From: JBMOGA01 sp049318625
GTDB taxonomy: Bacteria; Pseudomonadota; Alphaproteobacteria; Rhizobiales; Hyphomicrobiaceae
DNA: 33,146 nucleotides
Assembly (NCBI GenBank): GCA_049318625.1
Contig: JBMOGA010000043.1
Location: 1 to 33,146 of the forward strand
Direction of reading: 5' to 3'
Shown here: positions 8,184 to 15,561 of the stretch, in pieces
How positions within the stretch are numbered: position 1 is the first letter of the stretch
Layout: each line of letters opens with the position of its first letter
The notes under the pieces: generated by a model
Seen by the model: the letters and a program-made list of their open reading frames with translations, nothing else
Database searches by the model: none
Told to the model about the DNA's origin: nothing
Position numbers and translations under genes: made by a program

Positions 8184-9236
8184 TCATCGCGATCTGCGGC
8201 GGCCAGAGGGCTCAGGGCCGCGGCGCTTTGTGCCCCCGGATTTCCGGAAATACGATTTCCGACAGGTCGCTGGATTGTGCCGGCACTGCTGCGGCGGCGT
8301 TCGCGCGGCGACGCGCGCCACGCGGCCGGCCGAACGCCGTCGCATGGACGAAGGCGGGGGCAGGCTCGGGCTCGCATTCGGCGGCGTCATCGCCAGGAGC
8401 GATGCGCCGCATGGGGCTAAAGGGCCTGGATCGGCCACCTCCCCGGGCCCGGCGGCTTGGGCGACATAGCGGCTTTCGCAGACCCCGATGAGCGGCGGGC
8501 GCCCGGTCGTCTCGAACAGATCGTAGGCTGGCTTCAACGACTGCCAGAACGTGGCCCACGGGTGATCCGCGGCTGCGGCAAGCCGTTGTTCGGTCATGCG
8601 GAACGGGAAGACATGGACGTGGATGTGCTGCTGGCCCTGCCGCAAGGCCTGCTCGGCCAGCCCGTAGATCTCGGCCATCACCTCGTTGGTCATGGCGAAA
8701 CAGCCGACCGACGAGCAGCCGCCATGGACCAGAATGTAGGAGCCCGTGCGCCGCAGGGCCCGGTCGTGAGCGTTCGGAAAACCGAGATCGAGGGACCGGG
8801 GCCAGCGACCGGCCCGATGCAGCCGGTGCCGGGTGACGGTGTAGAAGCCCTCAGGGGTTTGCCGGTCACCTTCGATCAACTTGGGGCCGAGCCCGCCCGA
8901 CCAGTGACAGATGGGGTAGGTGGCGAGTTGCACGAGGCTTTCGCCTTTGCGTATCCACAACTCGAGTTCGGATTCGGCTTTGAAGATGCGAATGAAAATC
9001 GGATCCCCGCGGGCCACGCCGAGCGCCGCCAATCGCGCCGGCAGAGCTGCCACGTCGGGCGTGCCGGGCAGCGGAAGCGCGCCGGCGACGAAGGCGCGCT
9101 GACGCTCGATCCGGTCAGCGGCGGCGTCGCCGAGTTCGATCTCGAGGGATTGAACGGGCGGCTGGCCACTGGTCATCAGCAGCGCGATGGCGAGCAGGCC
9201 GAAGCGGACGTGACGCCAACGATCGCTCAGGATCAT
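8184..9236 (-). CDS. YafK-like murein L,D-transpeptidase, with unusual C-terminal tail
   Basis: An N-terminal hydrophobic segment (~11-30, FGLLAIALLMTSG) suggests export. The catalytic domain spans ~75-258: PIFIRIFKAESELELW, PICHWSGGLGPKL, GDRQTPEGFYTVTRH, LVHGGCSSVGCFAMTNEVM, with His171 and Cys179 as the expected catalytic pair. YafK/DpaA-like enzymes act on peptidoglycan-linked peptides. The domain ends near VCESRYVAQ (~260). About 90 more residues follow, Arg- and Pro-rich and without similarity to the paralogue next door. That tail region contains a 12-bp hairpin (8381-8410) and reads as though the gene had lost its original stop. The ATG at 9236 is preceded by AGGTCCTCGGC, a modest ribosome site. 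It lies 213 bp downstream of its paralogue. Confidence 0.85.
   Translation of the reverse strand: MILSDRWRHVRFGLLAIALLMTSGQPPVQSLEIELGDAAADRIERQRAFVAGALPLPGTPDVAALPARLAALGVARGDPIFIRIFKAESELELWIRKGESLVQLATYPICHWSGGLGPKLIEGDRQTPEGFYTVTRHRLHRAGRWPRSLDLGFPNAHDRALRRTGSYILVHGGCSSVGCFAMTNEVMAEIYGLAEQALRQGQQHIHVHVFPFRMTEQRLAAAADHPWATFWQSLKPAYDLFETTGRPPLIGVCESRYVAQAAGPGEVADPGPLAPCGASLLAMTPPNASPSLPPPSSMRRRSAGRVARVAARTPPQQCRHNPATCRKSYFRKSGGTKRRGPEPSGRRRSR
8381..8410. repeat. Imperfect palindrome, REP-like element inside transpeptidase tail
   Basis: GCGGCG (8381-8386), a bulged T, CATCGC (8388-8393), the loop CAGGA, GCGATG (8399-8404) and CGCCGC (8405-8410) form a 12-bp stem with one bulge. The flanking GTCATCGCCAGGAGCGATG resembles the GTCATTGCGAGGAGCGA type of interspersed repeat known from many proteobacterial genomes. 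No second copy is seen in this window, so its repeat nature is inferred from resemblance only. Confidence 0.4.
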
Positions 9237-9449
9237 GCCGAGGACCTACTGCTGCGGGCGCCTCAGCGCCAACTGGTTCGCAGTCTAGGGTCTGATCGAC
9301 CGAGGTGGAAGCAGAACGCAGCGGCCGATATCGCGGCAGCGCTGTTGGAACGATGAATCATGAGGAACCGTGGCAGGCGCACCGGTTCAACCGACACCGC
9401 AAGCCCGCTCAGAGCAACCGAACAGGATCGAGGAGGGGTTGGTCCGAGT

Positions 9450-10427
9450 TCAGCGTGCGGCTGCGACGGAGGCGGGCGCTTCGGGGGCCGGCGGGCCGCC
9501 CAATCCCATCACGCGCGCCCACTGCGGATCGATCGGCTGCTTGCCGATGTTTTCGGCTGTGCGCACCTTTACGCCGGACACCACGACATGCGGCTCGGCG
9601 ACCTGCTGGCCGGGCTTGATGCGCAGTTCCGGCGGGTTGCGCTCGTAGGCCGGGCAGGCCTGATCAGGTTCGACGCGAACGGGCTGGACATGGCGCCAGC
9701 GCGGATTGACGACGTAACGCTTGGAGCAGACCACGACCTGCGGCGGGATGCGCGTCGCTTCGAAGTCGTCGTAGCCTTCCTTGAGGGTCCGCCAGAACGG
9801 CATGGCCGGGTGCGATGCATGGCGGGCCAGGTTTTCGTCCGACATCCGGAACGGCAAGGCCTGCACCTGGAAGTTCTCCTGACCGCCGATGAAGGCCTCG
9901 CGGGCCAGTGCGTAGATTTCCTCGATCAGGCCGTCGGTCATGGCGTAGCAGCCTGCGGATTTGCAGTTGCCGTGGACCATCAGAAAATCGCCGGTCCGGC
10001 CGTGCGCCTTGTCGAAATTGTTCGGGTAGCCGAGGTTGAACGACAGATGGAACTGCGACGCCGGGTTCATCTGGTGTCGACTGATCGTATAGAAGCCTTC
10101 CGGTGCCTGCCGGTCGCCCTGGCGGACCTTGGGGCCGAGTTCGCCGGACCAATTGCAGATCGGGTAGGTCTTGAAGTGCTCGAAGCGGCCGTCGGCGCGC
10201 TGCTTCCAGATCTCGAGTTCCGACTCTTCCTTGAAAATGCGGATGAAGATCGGTGCGTCGGGACGCAGGCTCTTCTTGCCGAGCAGCATCATGCTTTCTT
10301 TGGAGAGCGGGCGCAGGTGCGGCGGCACCTCGGTCTGCGAGCAGCCGGCCATGAGCAACGCACCGGCGACCGCGGCAAATGCCACGATGCGCTTCCATGC
10401 GTTCCCGTCCAGGCCACTCGAACTCAT
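9450..10427 (-). CDS. YafK-like L,D-transpeptidase, predicted lipoprotein
   Basis: The 325-aa product starts with a lipoprotein signal: a hydrophobic stretch then LLMAGC, so Cys29 would be lipidated. The catalytic domain (~57-250) parallels the downstream paralogue almost motif for motif: PIFIRIFKEESELEIW, PICNWSGELGPKV, GDRQAPEGFYTISRH, MVHGNCKSAGCYAMTDGLI, with His152 and Cys160 as likely catalytic residues. The C-terminal ~70 residues are Pro-rich and probably extended. The ATG at 10427 has a GGGGGGCAGGG purine run just upstream; a GTG at 10448 is a less likely start. Family role: acting on peptidoglycan cross-links or lipoprotein attachment in the periplasm. The pair with the next gene looks like a tandem duplication with divergence, one copy lipid-anchored and one not. 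Confidence 0.88.
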   Translation of the reverse strand: MSSSGLDGNAWKRIVAFAAVAGALLMAGCSQTEVPPHLRPLSKESMMLLGKKSLRPDAPIFIRIFKEESELEIWKQRADGRFEHFKTYPICNWSGELGPKVRQGDRQAPEGFYTISRHQMNPASQFHLSFNLGYPNNFDKAHGRTGDFLMVHGNCKSAGCYAMTDGLIEEIYALAREAFIGGQENFQVQALPFRMSDENLARHASHPAMPFWRTLKEGYDDFEATRIPPQVVVCSKRYVVNPRWRHVQPVRVEPDQACPAYERNPPELRIKPGQQVAEPHVVVSGVKVRTAENIGKQPIDPQWARVMGLGGPPAPEAPASVAAAR

Positions 10428-10570
10428 CAACCCTGCCCCCCGGCACACCGGATCAAGCTACACCAGCGATATTAGCGGGCCGTCAACGCCGTCACCAGTC
10501 CCCCTATCGGCGATGCAAAGCCTGCTGTCAATGCGCTGAATCTACGCGCAAAAGGGGCGCAAGTGGGGCG

Positions 10571-10589
10571 AAGCACCGATGCGGTGCCT
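10571..10589 (-). terminator. Hairpin at the accA stop codon
   Basis: GCACCG (10573-10578) and CGGTGC (10582-10587) pair around a 3-nt loop; a G·U and an A-U pair extend the stem in the minus-strand RNA. It begins at the accA stop and is followed only by UU, so it is a weak intrinsic terminator candidate. Confidence 0.4.
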
Positions 10590-11560
10590 CAGATGGTCCG
10601 GCCGATCGACAGGAAGCGGTCGTGACGCTGGCGGCGGATCTCCTCGGGCGACTTGTCGTCGAATTCGAGAAGAGCCTTGGCGATGGCGTCGCCGGTGGCC
10701 GTGACCGTCGCTTGCTTGTCGCGATGGGCGCCGCCGATCGGCTCGGGGATGATGCCGTCGATGACCTTGAGATTCAGCAGGTCCTGGGCGGTGATCTTCA
10801 TATTGGTCGCGGCATCGATGGCGCGGGCAGCGTCGCGCCAGAGGATCGAAGCGGCCGCCTCGGGCGACGCGACGGTGTAGATCGCGTGCTCGAGCATGAG
10901 GATGCGGTTGGCGGTGGCGATGGCGACGGCGCCACCGGAGCCGCCTTCGCCGATGACCACCGAAATGATCGGCACGCCGAGCGCGAGACAGCAGTCGGTC
11001 GAGCGGGCAATGGCCTCGGCCTGGCCGCGCTCCTCGGCGCCGATCCCCGGATAGGCACCGGCGGTGTCGACCAGGGTCAGAACGGGCATGGCGAACTTGT
11101 CGGCCATTTCCATGAGCCGCACGGCCTTGCGGTAGCCCTCGGGCTTGGCCATGCCGAAATTGTGCTTGATGCGGCTTTCGGTATCGCTGCCCTTTTCCTG
11201 CCCGATCGCCATCACCGAGCGGCCGCGGAACACGCCGACGCCGCCGAGTATGGCCGCGTCCTCGGCGAAATAGCGGTCGCCCGCAAGCGGTGTGAACTCG
11301 TCGATCAGGGTCTTGATGAAGTCGAGGGCGTGGGGCCGCTCGGGATGGCGGGCGACCTGGGTCTTCTGCCACGGAGTCAGCTTCGCGTAGGTGTCGACAA
11401 GTGCTTGATGCGCCTTCTGTTTCAGGCGCGAGATTTCATCCGAGATCGAGACGGCGTTGCTCGTACCGGCGCCGATCACATTGAGTTCGGTCACCTTGCT
11501 TTCCAGCTCGGCGATCGGCTTCTCGAAATCCAGGTACGTGCGGATAGGCTGACGGTCCAA
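10589..11560 (-). CDS. accA: Acetyl-CoA carboxylase carboxyltransferase, alpha subunit
   Basis: With AccD, AccA moves the carboxyl group from carboxybiotin to acetyl-CoA, making malonyl-CoA for fatty acid synthesis in the cytoplasm. The 323-aa product carries the family signatures: YLDFEKPIAELESKV at the N-terminus, HPERPHALDFI, GEEKG-like IGQEKGSDT, NFGMAKPEGYRKAVRLM, DTAGAYPGIGAEERGQAEAIA, and GEGGSGGAVAIATANRI in the crotonase-like core. No ATG fits. I chose the TTG at 11560 (LDRQPIRTYLDFEKP) because GGAG lies about 9-10 nt upstream and the length then matches the family. The in-frame codons above it overlap xerD antisense-free sequence without similarity. It lies 139 bp downstream of xerD on the same strand. 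Confidence 0.94.
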   Translation of the reverse strand: MDRQPIRTYLDFEKPIAELESKVTELNVIGAGTSNAVSISDEISRLKQKAHQALVDTYAKLTPWQKTQVARHPERPHALDFIKTLIDEFTPLAGDRYFAEDAAILGGVGVFRGRSVMAIGQEKGSDTESRIKHNFGMAKPEGYRKAVRLMEMADKFAMPVLTLVDTAGAYPGIGAEERGQAEAIARSTDCCLALGVPIISVVIGEGGSGGAVAIATANRILMLEHAIYTVASPEAAASILWRDAARAIDAATNMKITAQDLLNLKVIDGIIPEPIGGAHRDKQATVTATGDAIAKALLEFDDKSPEEIRRQRHDRFLSIGRTI

Positions 11561-11699
11561 GGTCGGACGCTCCGTGCGGCTGACGGCCCCGGTGGGCCTT
11601 GCGGCGGACACTGGCCATCGCCGGTTCGCCAAGTCAAGCTTCGGGCAATGCCAAGCTTTCCGCCGGATCGATCGTTCGACATGGTTAACCGGCCGGCGC

Positions 11700-12659
11700 T
11701 CAGCCGTTTTCGGGCTGCGAGCGGGCCTTTGCCAGGGGGTGGCGCTCGTGGACCACCTTGCGCAACCGCTCCTCGAGCACGTGGGTGTAGATCTGCGTCG
11801 TCGAGATGTCGGCGTGTCCCAGCAACTTCTGGACCGAACGAAGGTCGGCACCGCGATCGAGCAGGTGGCTCGCGAAGGCATGGCGGAGCACGTGCGGGCT
11901 GACGCGGTCGGGCGGCAAGCCGACCTCGAGGGCCAGGTCCTTGAGTTCCTGGCCGAGATGCTGGCGGGTGACGTGGCCCTCGGCGCCGCGGGACGGGAAC
12001 AGGAAGCGGGTGTGCAGCATCGGGCTCAATCCGTCTTCGGCCTGTTCACCCATGGTCAGATACAGATCCAGGGCGTCGCGCGCGGTCTCGTTCAACGGCA
12101 CCAGACGCTCGCGGCCGCCCTTGCCTCGGATGGTGAGGACGCGGCGATCGCCGTCGAGCACCGCGCGGGGCAACGAGACGAGTTCGCTCACGCGCATGCC
12201 GGTCGCGTACAGCATCTCGAGCAGGCAGTGCAGCCTGAGCGCCCGCGCCCGCTCGCGGCCGGTCGTTCCGTCGATGCGGCGGGCAGCGGTGGTGAGCAGC
12301 TGGTCGACCTCGCCGATCGACAACGTCTTCGGTAACGGCACGTTGCGGCGCGGGCCGCTAAGGCCCTCCGAGGGGTCCTCGGCGATCACACCATCGGCGA
12401 GCAGGAACCGGTAGAAGCGACGGACGGCGGAGAGGCGACGGGCCCGCGAGGCCGGTGCCAGACCCTGCTCGGCAAGGTGGCGCAGGTAGGCCTTGAGGTC
12501 GCCCGGCGTGACCGCGGCGAGCGGGACCCTTCGCGTCGCGAGGAAGCCGTCGAGGTCGTCCAGATCGCGGCGATAGGCGTCGATCGTATTGCGGGCGACG
12601 CCGCGCTCGGCCGCCAGCATGGCCAGGAAGCCGCCGATCAGATCGGGGTCCTCAGCCAT
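11700..12659 (-). CDS. xerD: Tyrosine recombinase XerD
   Basis: The 319-aa product has the N-terminal SAM-like core-binding domain (~5-95) and a tyrosine recombinase catalytic domain with all expected residues: Arg156 (GMRVSEL), Lys180 (GKGGRERLVPL), His256 and Arg259 (HVLRHAFASHLL), His282 (LLGHADISTTQIY) and the nucleophile Tyr291. With XerC it resolves chromosome dimers at dif. Its start overlaps the stop of the upstream 621-aa gene as TGATG, so translation is probably coupled. Xer genes and integrases share this fold, but the housekeeping context (between accA and aroK), full length and lack of nearby attachment sites favour XerD over a phage integrase. Confidence 0.93.
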   Translation of the reverse strand: MAEDPDLIGGFLAMLAAERGVARNTIDAYRRDLDDLDGFLATRRVPLAAVTPGDLKAYLRHLAEQGLAPASRARRLSAVRRFYRFLLADGVIAEDPSEGLSGPRRNVPLPKTLSIGEVDQLLTTAARRIDGTTGRERARALRLHCLLEMLYATGMRVSELVSLPRAVLDGDRRVLTIRGKGGRERLVPLNETARDALDLYLTMGEQAEDGLSPMLHTRFLFPSRGAEGHVTRQHLGQELKDLALEVGLPPDRVSPHVLRHAFASHLLDRGADLRSVQKLLGHADISTTQIYTHVLEERLRKVVHERHPLAKARSQPENG

Positions 12660-14524
12660 CAGTTGCTCGTGCTGCGTGGCCAGGCCGCGAACAGGGCCTC
12701 GAGGCCGATCCGCCGGGCATCGGCTTCGAGGCCGGCACGCTTGAGGGCGCGGATGGCGTCGCCGAGGGCCAGGATGTTGGCGGTGTCGGGACCGCCGGGA
12801 CCGAGCGTCTTCATCGCCAGCATGACGGTGCGGCCGAACTGTTTCTTCTTGGCGGCGTCCTGCAACTCGGTCAGCACGCCTGTGCCGGGCAGATGGCCGC
12901 CGGTCGGCTGCGGTGTGCGGCTGGCGGCCTCCCAGAGCGGAATGGGCACGTTGTAGTCGAGGGCATCCAGGACGGTCGCCAGGCGATGGAGCAGATCCGC
13001 GCCGAAGCGGCCGCGCAGCGCCAGTTGCTCCACCGAGGCAAGGCTTTCGCCGCGCCGCCCGGGGAAGCCGGGATCGGCGATGTCGGCCATGGCCAGCCAG
13101 TGGGCGAGCGGCTCGTTACCGCGGTCGAGGCCTTGGACGCCGGCGATGCGGCGGACGTCGTCGTAGCGGCCGGCGATCAGCATCACCTCGATGGCCGTCT
13201 CGGCGAACCAGCCGATTTCCGGGGTGACCGGCAGGTCGGCGGTCGCCTTCTCGAGGGCCCGGGCGGTCGGAACATAGAGGCCGGCACGGCGCGCATCGTC
13301 GAGCAGCGCGCGGATGTGACGGGCGCGGCGCTGCGGTGTGCGCTCGGTCTCGGCGGCGCGGAACAGGGTGGCCCGGCGCAGCACGGCATCGCCGCCGCCA
13401 GCCGTTTCCGGCGAATCGGCGCGGGCGGCGGGAGCCCGGCGCCAGGCCTCGGCCAGTTGCTCCCCGGTGATGGCGGAGAGCCGCGCGGCGGCCTCGGCCG
13501 CGGCGATCCGCACGCGCGGCGCCGCCGCCTGATCCTCGGCGACCATCGCCAGCAGCGCCGGATCGGCGCGGTCGAGCATTTGCGCGAGATCGGCGCCGCC
13601 ACCCCTTTCGAGCAGCCGGAAATCGAGGGCGGACAGCCGCTGCGGCAGCGGGCCGCCCGGCTTGCGACCTCCACCCAGAGCATCGAGGGCCGTCAGCGCG
13701 AAACTCTGCTTCGCGCCTTCCTCGCGGGCGAGGTCGGCGGCCAGACCGGCGGCAGCGACGTTACCCGCCACCAGCGCACAGTAGCCGCCGACGAGTGTCA
13801 CCTCGGCACGCAGCGGCGGCGGCAATTCGGAGCGACGGGCGGCGATCTCGCGCTGGCTCGCGCAGACCTCGTTGCTGCGGCCGCGTCCGAGGTCGAGGCG
13901 GAGTTGCATGATCGCCAGCACGGGATTGGCACCGCGACCGCGGGCGCGGGCGAGCAGATCTGCCATCTCGGCGATCATGCCGGACCGGTGCAGGGCTTCC
14001 AGGCGCAGCGACTCGAACTGGCCGGCGCCCGGACCCGACGGGGCCGGCACGTCGGCGGTGAGGAGGCGGCGCCAGAGGGCACCGAGCGCGGGAGAGCGAG
14101 GCGGCATCTCGATCTCGGTCATCAGCGCTTCGATGGCCGCCGGATCGAGGCCCTGCCAGAGTTCGTAGGGCAGGCCCGAGCCGTCCGACGCCACGGCCGG
14201 CGCCAACTCACCACTCTCGACGCGACTGCTCCTGGAATCGAGTGGCGGAAGCTCCTGGCGGGTGACCGCGGAGTCGGGCGGGGTCGGCGGCGTTGGTGGG
14301 GCATCGGGTCCCGGCCGCGCCGTTCCATCCTGCAGCCAGCGGCCGACGCCGGTCATCGGCGGGAGGAAAGGCTGCGCGGGCTCGGCCGGTGGCGGGGCTG
14401 CCCGGCGCTCGCGCGGACGCGGCTCCTCGGACTTGGCGAACGGGTTCCAGCCATCCTGTGCCGGGCTTTCGACGGCCGCCGTCATGGCACCCATCAAGAC
14501 GGCGATACCGATCATTGCCCGCAT
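12659..14524 (-). CDS. Exported helical-repeat protein of unknown function
   Basis: I do not recognise a named family. The 621-aa product starts with a short signal-like segment (MIGIAVLMGAMTAAVESPAQ), followed by a Pro-rich linker (~32-100, runs such as PPTPPTPP), then ~500 residues of Ala/Leu/Arg-rich helices with a periodicity suggestive of TPR- or HEAT-like repeats. Cys221 and Cys249 could form a disulfide if the protein is periplasmic. A homologous layout, small membrane peptide, large helical protein, xerD, opposite aroK, is familiar from Rhodospirillales genomes. It lies 19 bp after the 47-aa peptide gene with GGAGA before its ATG, and its TGA overlaps the xerD ATG. The function is unknown; context suggests an envelope role but this is inference. 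Confidence 0.85.
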   Translation of the reverse strand: MRAMIGIAVLMGAMTAAVESPAQDGWNPFAKSEEPRPRERRAAPPPAEPAQPFLPPMTGVGRWLQDGTARPGPDAPPTPPTPPDSAVTRQELPPLDSRSSRVESGELAPAVASDGSGLPYELWQGLDPAAIEALMTEIEMPPRSPALGALWRRLLTADVPAPSGPGAGQFESLRLEALHRSGMIAEMADLLARARGRGANPVLAIMQLRLDLGRGRSNEVCASQREIAARRSELPPPLRAEVTLVGGYCALVAGNVAAAGLAADLAREEGAKQSFALTALDALGGGRKPGGPLPQRLSALDFRLLERGGGADLAQMLDRADPALLAMVAEDQAAAPRVRIAAAEAAARLSAITGEQLAEAWRRAPAARADSPETAGGGDAVLRRATLFRAAETERTPQRRARHIRALLDDARRAGLYVPTARALEKATADLPVTPEIGWFAETAIEVMLIAGRYDDVRRIAGVQGLDRGNEPLAHWLAMADIADPGFPGRRGESLASVEQLALRGRFGADLLHRLATVLDALDYNVPIPLWEAASRTPQPTGGHLPGTGVLTELQDAAKKKQFGRTVMLAMKTLGPGGPDTANILALGDAIRALKRAGLEADARRIGLEALFAAWPRSTSN

Positions 14525-14543
14525 CGCGCGCGTTCTCCAGCCG

Positions 14544-14687
14544 TCAGCGCCGAACCTTCACGCCATAGAGAGGTGTCGCGACCTCTTTCTGGGCCGGCTC
14601 GAAATAGGTGGCGAGGGCGTAGAGACCCGCATAGCCGAGGCCGACGATCGACACGACGACCAGCAGAAACTTGAACAGACTCGGCAT
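14544..14687 (-). CDS. 47-aa single-pass membrane peptide
   Basis: An ATG at 14687 with GGGAGGAC 7 nt upstream opens a 47-codon frame ending in TGA at 14544. The product has one hydrophobic segment (LFKFLLVVVSIVGLGYAGLYAL, residues ~4-25), then ATYFEPAQKEVATPLYGVKVRR. This gives a short N-terminus, one membrane helix and a basic tail. Similar short peptides with an ALATxxEP motif after the helix precede xerD-linked genes in related alphaproteobacteria, as far as I can recall. It is the first gene of the minus-strand unit ending in xerD and is divergent from aroK. The strong ribosome site, codon use matching its neighbours and tight spacing support it as real. Confidence 0.82.
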   Translation of the reverse strand: MPSLFKFLLVVVSIVGLGYAGLYALATYFEPAQKEVATPLYGVKVRR

Positions 14688-14709
14688 CGCGCGCGTCCTC
14701 CCGAATCAG

Positions 14710-14724
14710 AAGCTTTCAAAGCTT
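14710..14724. promoter_or_regulatory. 15-bp palindrome in the aroK divergent region
   Basis: AAGCTTTCAAAGCTT is a perfect palindrome around a central C, 23 bp upstream of the 47-aa peptide start. It contains two HindIII-type AAGCTT half-sites. It could be an operator or chance; no repressor gene is adjacent. Confidence 0.25.
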
Positions 14725-14907
14725 GTTGACGCCATTATGGTTTCCACTGTCCGGATGCTGCGTCGTCTCAACCCGTCCCATCCCTCCGAAACCGGCGGGT
14801 TAACCCTGCATCCTTGTGCGAGAGGTTTATTGCCGCTGGCTCGCGTTACCCCTAAGAGACACGGTCGGTCGCCGCTGGCGCGCGGCGAGGCAGGATTCCG
14901 CACTTCG

Positions 14908-15510
14908 ATGAGCCGATTCGGACAAGAGCGCATACGTGTATCTCAAGCGACACTCGGCGCTCTGAAGGAGCGGCTGGGCAACCGGTCGCTCGTGCTCGTC
15001 GGTCTCATGGGGTGCGGCAAGAGTTCGGTCGGGCGTCGCTTGGCGACCGTGCTCGATCTGCCGTTCCTCGACGCCGACGAGGAGATCGAGCGGGCCGCCG
15101 GGCAGACGATCCCCGAAATCTTCGAGGCCCATGGAGAGGCGCACTTCCGAGAGGGCGAGCGCAAGGTCATCGCGCGGCTGCTGCAAGCCGGTCCGCAGGT
15201 GCTCGCGACCGGTGGCGGCGCATTCATGGCGGCGGAAACCCGCGAGCGCATCCGGGAGCGGGGTCTTTCGATCTGGCTCAGGGCGGAGATCGGCATTCTG
15301 ATGCGCCGGGTGGCGCGGCGCGACAACCGCCCGCTGCTCAAGACCGCCGACCCGGAGGCGCGCATGCGCATGCTCATGGCCGAGCGCCATCCCATCTATG
15401 CCGAGGCGGACGTCATCATCGACAGCCGTGAAGTGCCGCACGACATCATCGTCGACGAGGTCATTCGCGGGCTGATCGCCGGTCCGCTGGCGCCCGTCCC
15501 AGCCGGGTGA
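14908..15510 (+). CDS. aroK: Shikimate kinase
   Basis: Shikimate kinase phosphorylates shikimate at the 3-hydroxyl with ATP. The ~200-aa product has Walker A GLMGCGKSS (32-40), the shikimate-binding DADEEIE (55-61) with the two Asp, FREGE (80-84), ATGGGAF (100-106) and the lid arginine region RRDNRPLL (~137-144). The start at ATG 14908 is the most probable: the ~30-residue N-terminal extension before LVLVGLMG is usual in alphaproteobacteria. Its ribosome site is weak (AGGA about 13 nt upstream) and further in-frame starts exist upstream to 14671. aroB begins about 50 bp after its stop, so the two form the common alphaproteobacterial aroK-aroB operon. Confidence 0.95.
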   Translation: MSRFGQERIRVSQATLGALKERLGNRSLVLVGLMGCGKSSVGRRLATVLDLPFLDADEEIERAAGQTIPEIFEAHGEAHFREGERKVIARLLQAGPQVLATGGGAFMAAETRERIRERGLSIWLRAEIGILMRRVARRDNRPLLKTADPEARMRMLMAERHPIYAEADVIIDSREVPHDIIVDEVIRGLIAGPLAPVPAG

Positions 15511-15561
15511 CGGCGCAATGGATCGCACGCGCGCCGGCGGCCCGTGCTAGGAAAATTCGCA

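Noticed and set aside
9257..9270. GGCGC-CTCA-GCGCC hairpin upstream of the second transpeptidase
   Set aside because: A 5-bp GC stem is expected by chance in DNA of this composition and has no T-run.
10379..11902. A ~500-codon plus-strand frame across accA
   Set aside because: Antisense to the certain accA gene, low-complexity, no motifs and no ribosome site.
11700..12659. Reading xerD as a phage or island integrase
   Set aside because: No attachment sites, tRNA gene or mobile genes are nearby, and the context and full motif set match housekeeping XerD.
12893..14674. A ~590-codon plus-strand frame opposite the 621-aa gene
   Set aside because: The minus-strand frame has a signal peptide, ribosome site and TGATG overlap with xerD; the plus-strand product is Gly/Arg/His-rich and featureless.
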